Below are positions 1 to 8,100 of a DNA stretch of 10,776 bases, piece by piece. The notes under the pieces were generated by a model. It was not told the DNA's origin and searched no databases. It was given only the letters and a program-made list of their open reading frames with translations. Every line of letters starts with the position of its first letter. Position 1 is the stretch's first letter. The position numbers and the translations under genes are program-made. The stretch is from Desulfobacterales bacterium (lineage in GTDB: Bacteria; Desulfobacterota; Desulfobacteria; Desulfobacterales; 4be13). The DNA lies in contig JAOZLU010000204.1 in NCBI GenBank assembly GCA_029934695.1, positions 1-10,776 on the forward strand, written 5' to 3'.

Positions 1-121
1 AGTTTCATAAGAATAAAGATGCGGCTCGCATATAAGATTAAGAAAGCAGGTGATCTGAACCGCAGATTATGACAGATTGATGGGATTTCACAGATTTTTT
101 GAATCAGCCTGCGGTTCAGAG
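1..121 (+). repeat. Shortened copy of the ~150-bp intergenic repeat
   Basis: This stretch matches the units at 4592-5042 from its first base (AGTTTCATAAGAA, then GATGCGGCTCGCATATAAG). The left hairpin arm at 55-65 (CTGAACCGCAG) pairs perfectly with 109-119 (CTGCGGTTCAG). Relative to the full units it lacks the segment between GAATCAGC and CTGCGGTTCA, about 24 bases, so only the outer 11 bp of the stem remain. It lies in the same orientation as the other copies, so direct copies flank the minus-strand operon. The left window edge falls exactly on the unit start, so further tandem copies may lie upstream. Confidence 0.85.
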
Positions 122-150
122 AGTTTGACGGCCCTGCTTGGGAGCCTTAA

Positions 151-342
151 TTAATTACCCGGTCTGAAAATCTTACCTGCATTGCCAATCAGACAGGCAT
201 GACAGAAGTCACCCGGAATCTTGAAAAAAGATGGGACAGAAGATGCGGCATTGGGACAATCCCAAGTTGACGGATAAGATCGGTCTGAAATGATAAGAAG
301 CCTCCCAGCTCTTACCATTTCAATTGATGGAATGAGTGTCAT
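151..342 (-). CDS. Doubtful 63-codon ORF overlapping the end of the upstream gene
   Basis: The frame starts with ATG at 342-340, inside an ATGA overlap with the stop codon of the 775-residue gene, so translational coupling is possible. It would encode 63 residues beginning MTLIPSIEMVRAGRLL. I recognise no family, signal peptide or membrane segment. It has two Cys residues (in DCPN and FCHACLIG the count is three in total) but no clear metal-binding arrangement. The ATGA overlap is its only positive feature. Equally, it may be chance reading through the 3' untranslated region. It is included only because a short real gene cannot be excluded. Confidence 0.15.
   Translation of the reverse strand: MTLIPSIEMVRAGRLLIISDRSYPSTWDCPNAASSVPSFFKIPGDFCHACLIGNAGKIFRPGN
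251..265. terminator. Small hairpin downstream of the minus-strand operon
   Basis: TTGGGA and TCCCAA form a perfect 6-bp stem around a 3-base loop, about 75 bases past the stop codon of the 775-residue gene. On the minus strand a T-run (TCTTTTTTC) follows only about 20 bases later rather than immediately. This is therefore at best a weak or non-classical terminator. No better terminator is visible in 122-338, which otherwise holds nothing I can identify. Confidence 0.2.
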
Positions 343-2666
343 TGTGACAAGCTCATAATCACATCTTCTCTTTTCGTTTTCTTCCCTACAGATACGGGAA
401 GATGAAACGGAGTGTATCCCGAAACCTCAATATTAAGGGTGTATCTGCCTTGATCCAGCCAAGGAACATAATATATTCCTATGAAATCGTTATAATAGAC
501 CCATACATTATTCCCTCTCTCATTTTTAAGAGTGATACTAATTCTCGTATCATTGATAACATTATAGGCTCCGTCATGCACATATCCGACAATGCCTCCG
601 AGGGACAAATCTCTGCTATCGTCAGCTCTGAACAGAGATTCGGATGAGGATTCAACTGGGTCGCCGTGATGGTTATCGTCACCAATCATACCATCATAGA
701 TGCCATTGATCTCAGCAATGATGCCTTCGCTGTCACTGATTGTGATGACAGGTGTCCCTGTGGAACCGAAAGAAGCGTCACACATATAGCCGTCAATATT
801 CCCTCCCCTGAAATCTATCTCTTCTGAGTCCTTATCAGGAATTCCGATAAGTGACAAATTCGGCGGTGTGTTGTGATCAGGCAGGGGATAGAATACGCTG
901 ACCTCAGTTTCGTCACAGTTATCCTCTTCAGCATCACAATTATCATCTATGCTATTATAACAAACCTCGAGCGCCCCTGGGTTTATGGACGGATCGTTGT
1001 CATCACAGTCTCCAGTGACACTTTTCAGATCAAATCTGAGGTAGTAGCCTTCCGGTCTTTCGCAGCTAGTTCGCCTCATTCCGTCTGAGAATTTGTCACC
1101 GTCCCTGTCCCTATACCAATCTTGGCCGGGACGTTCTGCCCAATCATTATCATCGCAGTCAGTGGCATCTTTCACATAACCATCAGGTGTTTCTGCATTG
1201 CAAGCCCTTATCTGAACTTCCGGATTGCCAAAGCCATCCCCATCAGCATCTCTGTAATAAGCTTTACAGTATTCCTCATCTTCTTTATCTTTTATGGTGA
1301 AGGTCATGGCTCTGTAACATCCGTGGAAAGAAGCAATCGTTGTGCCTGTGATTTCTTCTATGCCTGAAACCAATCCAGGTGTGTCGCATCCTCCGGTACT
1401 CGAAGGCCAGGCACGGGCACAGGCACTTATATAATTACCGACACCACTACGATCCAACACGGGGATATCCTCCGCACCTTCCACTTCCTGGTTGTGATAT
1501 CCGTTGAGAATGATACGTTCTATATTGACACCATCCTCCTTGTGAATACGCCAAAGAGTAGGCTCATAGGATGAAAGAACGAGAACCATCGGCTTCCCCT
1601 TACGCTTCACATTCACATCAGCCGATCCCTGCGGATGATAACCAAAGGAATGATCGGATCGGGTTTCATAAACGCCCAGAACATGAACTTCTGAGGTTCC
1701 GATTTCAGGCGCAATATACGCGGAATCGGAATAGACGCAGTCCTGAACGATTACTTCCAGATCATGCTTGTTTCCCATACCGCCATCAGAACTCGCCCCT
1801 TCATTGGGGAGAGCTGTTTCGCTGTCGTCTTCATAAGTGACACTCGTCAGTTCTGAATCCGGTTCCTCTAAGCCAGATGATTTTGTGGAGATGATAGATG
1901 CTCCGACCCACTCCGAAGGTAAAGCCTCTCCTTTTTCATCCATAATCCATGAGCTGTTCACATCAAATTCCAAATTAGTTCCTGTCTGGCTTTTTAAAGA
2001 GAACGTCACTGTCGCTAACGTGCCATTATTGGCAAACGGAGTATCAATATTGAAAACCCCATAAGTGAGTTTTCCTTCTGAATTATCAATTGAAGCTGGC
2101 AACTCCAAAATATTTGCATCACTGCTAACCCAAAAATCATTCAGAGCGATATCGGTAATGGTGATAACAGAAGCGTCATAGTAGATAGCCAATTGGAAAG
2201 CACGAGTATTTGAAGCACCTTCTATCACGATGTCAAATGTGTTCCTCTCATCTGGATCAATAAGCTCCGGGGTAATTTTTACACTCGGTCTTGATATTGA
2301 GGCAGGTGACATTGTTATATTAACCAGTACGATTCCCATTGTTCCAACTTCAACTGAGCGGGAATATGTCTCATATCCATGAGCCTCAACTGTCAGCGTA
2401 TAAATCCCTTGTTCAATTAATTGGGTGGTGTATATTCCGACGAAACCGGGATGAAATTCTCCTCCTCCGGTTGATCCATCGGAACTATAGAATGTATAGA
2501 CGGATTCACCATTATCAAGTACAACCTTTGCCCCTGCAATCGGGATGCCGGACTCGTCCGTTACGATGCCAAGAACTCTTCCAGGTAATTCAGCAGGATA
2601 AGCCAAGGAACCGATAAGAAAGACGGACATTAAGCATAAACAGACGATACTAATCTTAGGTTTCAT
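339..2666 (-). CDS. Secreted modular protein: cohesin-like, MopE-type metal-binding and carboxypeptidase-regulatory-like domains
   Basis: The protein has 775 residues. Residues 1-25 are a Sec signal peptide with likely cleavage after AYPA. Residues 29-120 look like a carboxypeptidase-regulatory-like beta-sandwich (GIVTDESGIPIAGAKVVL, later GIYTLTVEAHGYETYS). Residues 128-260 resemble a cohesin / carbohydrate-binding fold (FDIVIEG, AFQLAIYYD, GKLTYGVFNID, GTLATVTFSL). Residues 303-458 are an unnamed domain shared with the giant plus-strand protein. Residues 467-586 hold two MopE-type putative metal-binding motifs (YYRDADGDGFGNP, TDCDDND, GDCDDNDPSINPGALEVC, DDNCDAEEDNCDE); the first lacks the usual second half with E-x-C-D. 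Residues 688-775 are a second regulatory-like sandwich (GYVHDG, GRYTLNIEVSGYTPF). The start is fixed by a perfect Shine-Dalgarno sequence. It follows the barrel gene by 13 bp, so it is probably co-transcribed. The role is inferred to be structural or binding at the cell surface; no enzyme motif is seen. Confidence 0.92.
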   Translation of the reverse strand: MKPKISIVCLCLMSVFLIGSLAYPAELPGRVLGIVTDESGIPIAGAKVVLDNGESVYTFYSSDGSTGGGEFHPGFVGIYTTQLIEQGIYTLTVEAHGYETYSRSVEVGTMGIVLVNITMSPASISRPSVKITPELIDPDERNTFDIVIEGASNTRAFQLAIYYDASVITITDIALNDFWVSSDANILELPASIDNSEGKLTYGVFNIDTPFANNGTLATVTFSLKSQTGTNLEFDVNSSWIMDEKGEALPSEWVGASIISTKSSGLEEPDSELTSVTYEDDSETALPNEGASSDGGMGNKHDLEVIVQDCVYSDSAYIAPEIGTSEVHVLGVYETRSDHSFGYHPQGSADVNVKRKGKPMVLVLSSYEPTLWRIHKEDGVNIERIILNGYHNQEVEGAEDIPVLDRSGVGNYISACARAWPSSTGGCDTPGLVSGIEEITGTTIASFHGCYRAMTFTIKDKEDEEYCKAYYRDADGDGFGNPEVQIRACNAETPDGYVKDATDCDDNDWAERPGQDWYRDRDGDKFSDGMRRTSCERPEGYYLRFDLKSVTGDCDDNDPSINPGALEVCYNSIDDNCDAEEDNCDETEVSVFYPLPDHNTPPNLSLIGIPDKDSEEIDFRGGNIDGYMCDASFGSTGTPVITISDSEGIIAEINGIYDGMIGDDNHHGDPVESSSESLFRADDSRDLSLGGIVGYVHDGAYNVINDTRISITLKNERGNNVWVYYNDFIGIYYVPWLDQGRYTLNIEVSGYTPFHLPVSVGKKTKREDVIMSLSQ

Positions 2667-2670
2667 TTCA

Positions 2671-2680
2671 CACCTCCTTT
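2671..2680 (-). promoter_or_regulatory. Strong ribosome binding site of the 775-residue gene
   Basis: The minus strand reads AAAGGAGGTG, a full match to the anti-Shine-Dalgarno sequence, with GGAGG six bases from the ATG at 2666-2664. Its first base overlaps the last base of the upstream gene's TAA stop codon, so translation of the two genes is closely linked. It contrasts with the upstream barrel gene, which has no Shine-Dalgarno sequence. Confidence 0.85.
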
Positions 2681-4032
2681 TAAAATTTGTAAAAAATCAT
2701 AGACAAATAAACCGTATGTTCATCCACATCTTGGAAAAATTCCCATTCCTCAAGTAAAGACTTCCCCACATCCCTGCCAAAACGGTATTGGTAGGCGATA
2801 TCCAGAGAAAACCAGTCATTTTTGGTGAAGCCCAAGCCGAAACTGAATCCGTAAAAGTCATCTGGGCTTCCCTCGGCAGGTGCGGGGTCATAAAAGATTC
2901 CACATCTTATGGGAACAAGATATGCCTTTTCTTCGTTGACAAAGCGATATTCCGCTCCCATTCTTATCTGATGTGTGGGATCCGCATCTGATTCGCTGAT
3001 AAGCCGCCCACTGATGGGGCAAGTCTCCTTGCCGTATTCATCCCTGTAAAGATAATCGCCCCATTCTGTTCTGTAAACATCGGCCGACATGGAAAAACGA
3101 TCCGAAAAATCATAAACCACTCCGATTCCGTAAGACATGGGCAATTCCATTTCGTCATGATCAGTGTAATTCTCCGATTCTGTTTTCCCGAGAGAGGAGT
3201 CTGTTTCTTTATGCACTTTATGTTCCACCTTGGCCTTAAATGGCGTTTTCAATACCGCCCCCAATGTCCATCTTTTCACACGCCACAGTATCCCCAGATT
3301 GACATTGAAACCTTTGAATGAATAGGTGTCGGTTCTCCTGTATTCTTCAGTGAACAATTCATCAGTCAAAGTGTCATCAAACGGATTTGTCAATTTCCCC
3401 GACCTTTTGGCCTGATATTCCTGCTTCCAATGATTATCCGTCAGCCCATTCCTCCATAAATTCAACGTGAACCCCACCGACAGATGCTGAAGAATCCGGG
3501 CACAACAGGATAACCCAAGAGCAGTCAACCTTCCTTTCTGATGATAATTCCAGTAATCTTCATATCTGACCACCCCTAGGTCTTCGTTCAAGTCAAACTG
3601 CCATTCCCGGTTAAAATCATAAAGATGCTGATAGCTCAGTGAGACGATCATGTTGTATCTGTCAGCAACCTCAAACGGATAAGTGACGCTGAGATAATTG
3701 ATATCTTTTTCAGAGATGCTGTGTGACCCGTTTCCTTCTTGGTTTGTGCCAAAAGAGATGTCCTCCCCTCGGTGAAAAAAAGATGTGACAACCGAACATT
3801 CCGGTTTTCTCAACTGGGCAAGCCCTCCCGGATTCCAAGAGGCCGCAGTCGCGTCATCGGCCACAGCAATGAATGCACCGCCCATCCCCAAAGCCCTCGC
3901 ACCCGATCCTACAGGGTTGAACGAGGATGGAATCTCAATTTCCGCACCATGGACAGAGGTCCCGGGACATCCCACCATCAATCCCATCAAGATGGCGAAC
4001 GCTTTTCCTATAAACTCTTTGTATTTTCTCAT
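2680..4032 (-). CDS. FadL/OmpP1-like outer-membrane beta-barrel protein
   Basis: The protein has 450 residues. Residues 1-29 form a signal peptide (MRKYKEFIGK n-region, hydrophobic core, likely cleavage near SVHG/AE). The block at 43-72, including GSGARALGMGGAFIAVADD followed by ATAASWNPGGLA, is the hallmark N-terminus of the FadL/OmpP1/TodX barrel family, which includes hydrophobic-substrate transporters and PorV-like proteins. Alternating aromatic and polar strands follow (YLSVTYPFEV, NMIVSLSYQHLYDF, FSMSADVYRTEWGDYL, FSLDIAYQYRFGR), and the chain ends in Phe (MIFYKF), as outer-membrane barrels usually do. The length fits the family. It is first in an operon with the 775-residue secreted protein. 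The substrate cannot be told; transport of hydrophobic compounds or a role in secretion or surface anchoring of the partner are both possible. No Shine-Dalgarno sequence precedes the ATG, but a promoter does (see 4041-4069). Confidence 0.9.
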   Translation of the reverse strand: MRKYKEFIGKAFAILMGLMVGCPGTSVHGAEIEIPSSFNPVGSGARALGMGGAFIAVADDATAASWNPGGLAQLRKPECSVVTSFFHRGEDISFGTNQEGNGSHSISEKDINYLSVTYPFEVADRYNMIVSLSYQHLYDFNREWQFDLNEDLGVVRYEDYWNYHQKGRLTALGLSCCARILQHLSVGFTLNLWRNGLTDNHWKQEYQAKRSGKLTNPFDDTLTDELFTEEYRRTDTYSFKGFNVNLGILWRVKRWTLGAVLKTPFKAKVEHKVHKETDSSLGKTESENYTDHDEMELPMSYGIGVVYDFSDRFSMSADVYRTEWGDYLYRDEYGKETCPISGRLISESDADPTHQIRMGAEYRFVNEEKAYLVPIRCGIFYDPAPAEGSPDDFYGFSFGLGFTKNDWFSLDIAYQYRFGRDVGKSLLEEWEFFQDVDEHTVYLSMIFYKF

Positions 4033-4040
4033 AATGAGGA

Positions 4041-4069
4041 ATTATTAAATGAACATTCCAAAAAGTCAA
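4041..4069 (-). promoter_or_regulatory. Sigma70-like promoter immediately upstream of the barrel gene
   Basis: On the minus strand TTGACT (4069-4064, 5 of 6 to the -35 consensus) and AATAAT (4046-4041, 5 of 6 to the -10 consensus) are separated by exactly 17 bases. Transcription would start about 6-8 bases after the -10 box, within about three bases of the ATG at 4032-4030. There is no AGGA-like sequence between promoter and ATG, which fits a leaderless or near-leaderless mRNA. An overlapping second TTGACT lies 5 bases further upstream. This is a prediction from the sequence only. Confidence 0.45.
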
Positions 4070-4282
4070 GTCAAATTTGCCTCACAGAACTCAAAAGTGG
4101 TTTATATTTTTCGGATGACAGGAAACCTCGCCCAAACGCTAAACTGCAAGCTTAAAAAATGCAAATCCACAAATTTCTGATACAAAACGAAATTTCCTTC
4201 ACCTTTTGTCAATCTTTATATGCAGGATAAAATTTTTTCTTATATGATTTTTCACTTTTTTTATTCAGAACATACCTGCCTG
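4070..4282. other. AT-rich upstream region of the minus-strand operon
   Basis: This is non-coding and AT-rich, with A and T tracts. A perfect TTGACA on the minus strand (4212-4207) could be a distal -35 box, but the nearest plausible -10 box (TTGTAT at 4185-4180) is 21 bases away, too far for a normal promoter. I see no clear operator palindrome or riboswitch-like structure here. Confidence 0.3.
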
Positions 4283-4441
4283 AAAGAAACCCGGTTTCAT
4301 ATTTCAGGGATCAGGTTTCCATGATCTTCATTTGGGCCGGCAAATCCAAGACCGCCGGTGGCAATCCGAGGGGAGTAGCGTGTAGCGAAGATCAAGGTTG
4401 GTTTCCATGACGCGGCACTGTGTCAGAAACCGGGTTTCTTT
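4283..4441. mobile_element. MITE-like element with 16-bp inverted ends
   Basis: AAAGAAACCCGGTTTC at 4283-4298 and its exact reverse complement GAAACCGGGTTTCTTT at 4426-4441 bound a 159-bp segment. Each end contains a near-palindrome of its own (GAAACC-N-GGTTTC). Just inside each end, GGTTTCCATGA occurs again in direct orientation (about 4314 and 4400). No ORF with transposase features lies inside, and I see no obvious target-site duplication. It could be a non-autonomous mobile element or a family of short palindromic intergenic repeats; a single copy cannot tell these apart. Confidence 0.5.
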
Positions 4442-4464
4442 TGGGGAATATTTTTTTTGCATGG

Positions 4465-4591
4465 ATTTTATAAGAAAGAAGGCTCCTTTGCATATAAGGT
4501 AAGCAAAAGGGGAAAGTGAAAAGATTCTTCCAACCAAGCGATCAGGCTTCGGTGACGCTGATCTGTTTCAATCTGCGGTTCAAAGTGTAAA
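4465..4591 (+). repeat. Degenerate copy of the ~150-bp repeat
   Basis: ATTTTATAAGAAAGAAGGCT and TTGCATATAAGGTAAGCAAA align with the start of the good units. The end (CTGATCTGTTTCAATCTGCG then GTTCAAAGTGTAA) matches their right arm well. The middle, including the left hairpin arm, has diverged. It abuts the first good copy in the same orientation, so the array has about four units with the oldest-looking one at the left. Confidence 0.65.
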
Positions 4592-5042
4592 AGTTTCATA
4601 AGAAAAAGAATGCGGCTCGCATATAAGATTAACAAAGCGGATGATCTGAACCGCAGATTACGACAGATTAAAGGGATTTCACAGATTTTTTGAATCAGCG
4701 GAATCCGAGTAATCTGTTTTAATCTGCGGTTCAAAGTGCGAAAGTTTCATAAGAAAAAAATGCGGCTCGCATATAAGATTAAGAAAGCGGGTGATCCGAA
4801 CCGCAAATTACCGCAGATTAAAAAGATTTCACAGATTTCCTGAATCAGCGGAATCCGAGTAATCTGTTTTAATCTGCGGTTCAAAGTGCGAAAGTTTCAT
4901 AAGAAAAAAATGCGGCTCGCATATAAGATTAAGAAAGCGGGTGATCTGAACCGCAGATTGACGCAGATTAAAAGGATTTCACAGATTTCTTGAATCAGCG
5001 GAATCCGGACAATCTGCTTTAATCTGCGGTTCAAAGCGTAAT
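4592..5042 (+). repeat. Three tandem ~150-bp repeat units with hairpin arms
   Basis: The units are 4592-4742, 4743-4892 and 4893-5042. Each begins AGTTTCATAAGAAAAA and contains TGCGGCTCGCATATAAG. Each then has a left arm starting TGAACCGCAGATT (CGAACCGCAAATT in the second) and a right arm ending AATCTGCGGTTCA. The arms are 24 bases: 4647-4670 with 4710-4733 (22 of 24 pair), 4797-4820 with 4860-4883, and 4947-4970 with 5010-5033 (21 of 24). An inner GGATT / GAATCC pairing can extend the stem in the first and third units. Units 1 and 2 share an almost identical right half. No spacers of constant length or ORF is present. This is an intergenic repeat of unknown function, possibly a structured RNA or a non-autonomous element. 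Confidence 0.85.
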
Positions 5043-5043
5043 G

Positions 5044-5055
5044 AAAGGAGGTGAT
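5044..5055 (+). promoter_or_regulatory. Orphan extended Shine-Dalgarno sequence
   Basis: AAAGGAGGTGAT matches the complement of the 16S rRNA 3' end over 12 bases, but no ATG, GTG or TTG lies 5-10 bases downstream. The next ATG (5074) opens only five codons. An ATG at 5041 overlaps it and opens a 16-residue frame ending at 5091. It sits exactly where the repeat array ends, so it may be a relic of a gene start displaced by the repeats, or a ribosome standby site. Confidence 0.35.
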
Positions 5056-5077
5056 TCCAATACAAGGGAATTAATGG

Positions 5078-5107
5078 TTCAAGTTTTATGAAAAAATCTT
5101 TTATATT
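5078..5107 (+). promoter_or_regulatory. Candidate promoter of the giant surface-protein gene
   Basis: TTCAAG (5078-5083, 3 of 6 to the -35 consensus) and TATATT (5102-5107, 5 of 6 to the -10 consensus) are 18 bases apart. A start near 5114 would give a leader of about 30 bases holding two purine-rich motifs, AAGGAG (5118-5123) and AAAGGA (5129-5134). The weak -35 makes this tentative. Confidence 0.3.
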
Positions 5108-5128
5108 GTTTATCAACAAGGAGTTAGG

Positions 5129-5134
5129 AAAGGA
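5129..5134 (+). promoter_or_regulatory. Ribosome binding site deciding the start at 5143
   Basis: AAAGGA ends eight bases before the ATG at 5143. That ATG is preferred over the in-frame ATGs at 5182 and 5200 because only it gives a full signal peptide with a basic n-region (MNSKRNF). A second motif, AAGGAG at 5118-5123, lies too far upstream to serve this ATG. Confidence 0.6.
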
Positions 5135-5142
5135 TCAGAAAA

Positions 5143-8100
5143 ATGAATAGCAAAAGAAATTTTTTCAGCTTTGGCAAACTGATGGTTTGCCTGTGTGTCA
5201 TGGCGATGGCAATGGGCGCGGGGTTGGCAAGTCCTGCTTATGCGTTGGATTGCCCCGCAGGTTATGTGGAGATGTCCGGCTATGTCAAGACCGGATCAGG
5301 AACAGGGATTGAAGGCGTTGAACTCAGAGGGCTTGACGGCAATCCTGAGACGGACGCGAACGGACATTATGAAACCTGCCTGCCCAAAGGGTGGACAGGA
5401 ACGGTTGAACCGATATTATTCGGATATGATTTTTCTCCGAAAACTCAGGAATATCGGGATATTTCCGCTGATATGACGAACCAGAATTACAGCGATAGCA
5501 AAACCTATAAAATCTCAGGGCATGTCAGAGACAAGAACGGCAAGGGACTTTCAAAAGTCACCCTGCTCAATCTGGGTGTGATGACTGACAACAATGGATT
5601 TTATACGGCCAATGTGCTTTCCGGCTTTTCAAAGACAGTAACGCCCAATCTCTCAGCAGGAGGGATAACCTACAGTTTTTCTCCCCGGCAGATCACTTAC
5701 ACCCGGGTGGCTTCGGATTTCGTGGAGCAGGACTATACCGCGAGGATGCCCCTTTTAACGATTGAGGGATATGTGCGTGAAGATAACGGAACCAGCATTC
5801 CCGGAGTCACCATCGAGGTGGAGGATATCTACGCCGGCACCAAAGATGCCACTCGCACCACCGATTGGCAAGGGCATTACAAGGTCAAGGCCGAATATCT
5901 CTCGTCTGTGAATCTGACACCTAAGAAAGCGGGCTATACGTTCACGCCTTCGAGTGTGAAGCTTGAGGACATAGATACAGGCATCGATCAGAATTTCACA
6001 GGGAAAACATCTGGCAACACAAATTGCAACGTTTCCCCTGACAAGAATCAGTCAGCGGGAAGCGGGAACTGGAGCAATCCTCTTACTTGGATGGAACGCC
6101 GGGTTCCCACGTTAAACGACCATGTGCAGATTAATGAAGGGGATGTCATTACTGCTGATATCGCTGGCGTGGCTGTGAAGACAATCTGTAATTTTGGGAA
6201 ATTGCAAGGCATAGCCGGTTCTGATCTGACAATCGTTGCGACCGATTTCATCTTTAATTCAGGAGAAATCATTGGTGCAAACGGCGCGTCAAACCGTCAG
6301 AAAGGTTCTGATGTTACGATGGCCGCGATGAATGTTCACAACAGCGGCATCATTCAGGCGGGCAACGGAGCGGAAGATCGCAGCTATCACGCCCAAGGTG
6401 CCCAAGGCGGCACGATCATGCTCACCGGGGACAACATTACCAACGAAGGCACTATTATCGGAGGAAATGGCGGATACGGACGTGGCGGTCATGGCGGTTC
6501 AGCTTATGGCGGCTATGGCGGTTTTGCAATGATCATGGCAAAAAAGATAGCAAAAAATAATAGCGGCGCAACCATTGCTTCGGGAAATGGCGGAGGTGCT
6601 TATGCTTCCCGTGATCGTCATTGCAGAAGGCGTCATTGGTACAGCAGGAAAAAATGCTGGTACACTGGCGGATATCACCGTGCAGGGGATGCTGGCAATA
6701 CCACTTTCTCCGGCCTGATCGCCATGAACAGAGGCTCAGTCAAAGGAAAGACGGTCACCTTTGATCCGAGCAGCCTCGAAATCATCGGCCCGGATGCCGA
6801 AGTCATCGCAGAAAACGACATCGTCATCACAGGCGGTCCGGACACCACCGTTTATCTTGCTGACCTGATAGACGGCGCGATTTCCGCACCTGGCAACATT
6901 TCAATCGAGCTTGGCCCGGGAAGTACGCTTGATATGCGCGGCCTCACGGCAAACGCAATCCAGGCCGATGGAAACATCACGATCTACGCGGACAAGATCA
7001 TCACCAATGACGGCGAAGTCACCGATGTCAATGAACTGGTTGATATTGGTCTGATCGAAGCGGGCGGAGAAGTGACACTTGAGGAAGGGAAAATTCGCTA
7101 TGAGGTCATTGTGGCCGGAGCCGAACAAGTGAATGCAGAGGCCGGCGAAACAATCAACATCGAATTCACCATTGTCAATCACAGTTCCGTTGATGACAGT
7201 TATACCCTCACAAAAACAGATTCCCAGAGCTGGACATTGGGAACATTGGCTTCTTCCGTGTCTCTGACCTCTTTGGAGACAAAGAAATTCTTTTTGCCTG
7301 TCACGCTGCCTTTGGAAAAAGACATTGAGGACACCATCACCATCACCGCCCGTTCTGTGAACCATCCGGATACGGTAGGAACACTGGAAGTCCGGGTGTT
7401 GAGCAACCTGATTATTGCCGAGGAAGATACGACCGATGCGGACGAAGACGGGTTGATCAAGTTTGAGGAAGACAAACTTGGAACGGATCCGGAAAACGCG
7501 GACACCGACGGCGATGGAATGGATGACTGGTGGGAAGTGAACTACCAGTTGGATCCGCTCAGTGATGATGCCGCGGGAGACAAGGACGCGGACGGATTCT
7601 CCAACATTCAGGAATATGAGAATGGCAGTGACCCCACGCTCTCGGACAGCGACAGCGACGGAATCACTGATGGCAATGACAACTGTCCCTTTACCGGAAA
7701 CGCTGACCAGGCGGATTCTGACAATGACGGAATCGGAGATGTCTGCGATCCGGATACGGATAATGACAATGACGGAATGTCGGATGCCTGGGAAAACTGG
7801 TATGAGCTGGATACTTCTGTCAATGATGCAAATGAGGACAAAGACGCGGACGGATATTCCAATATGCGGGAATTTGAGGCGGACACCATGCCCAATGACC
7901 CTGAGGATTATCCTGACGAATCCGGGCCCGTTGACACAGACGGTGACGGCGTGATTGATTCTGAGGATGCGTTCCCCAATGACCCCGCGGAACAGTTGGA
8001 CACTGACGGGGACGGCACGGGAAACAATGCGGACACAGATGATGACAATGACACTGTGAACGACGATCATGACGCATTCCCCACAGATCCCGCAGAGCAG

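Noticed and set aside
1571..2617. Plus-strand frames of 75-92 codons
   Set aside because: They lie antisense within the 775-residue gene, which has a signal peptide, recognisable domains and a perfect ribosome binding site.
3967..3978. Lipobox (MVGC) in the barrel protein's signal peptide
   Set aside because: Position -3 is Met, a poor lipobox residue. The protein has the FadL motif and a C-terminal Phe typical of an outer-membrane barrel, and a signal peptidase I site follows at SVHG/AE.
4328..4734. Minus-strand frames of 69 and 88 codons in the intergenic region
   Set aside because: They run through the MITE-like element and the repeat units, have no ribosome binding site and resemble no protein.
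4592..5042. CRISPR array
   Set aside because: The units are about 150 bp, directly adjacent, without short repeats alternating with unique spacers, and no cas gene is present.
6901..8070. Minus-strand open frame of 389 codons opposite the giant gene
   Set aside because: It is the antisense reading of Asp-rich calcium repeats, giving low-complexity Val/Ile/Arg-rich sequence without a family. The plus-strand frame is continuous and has domains.
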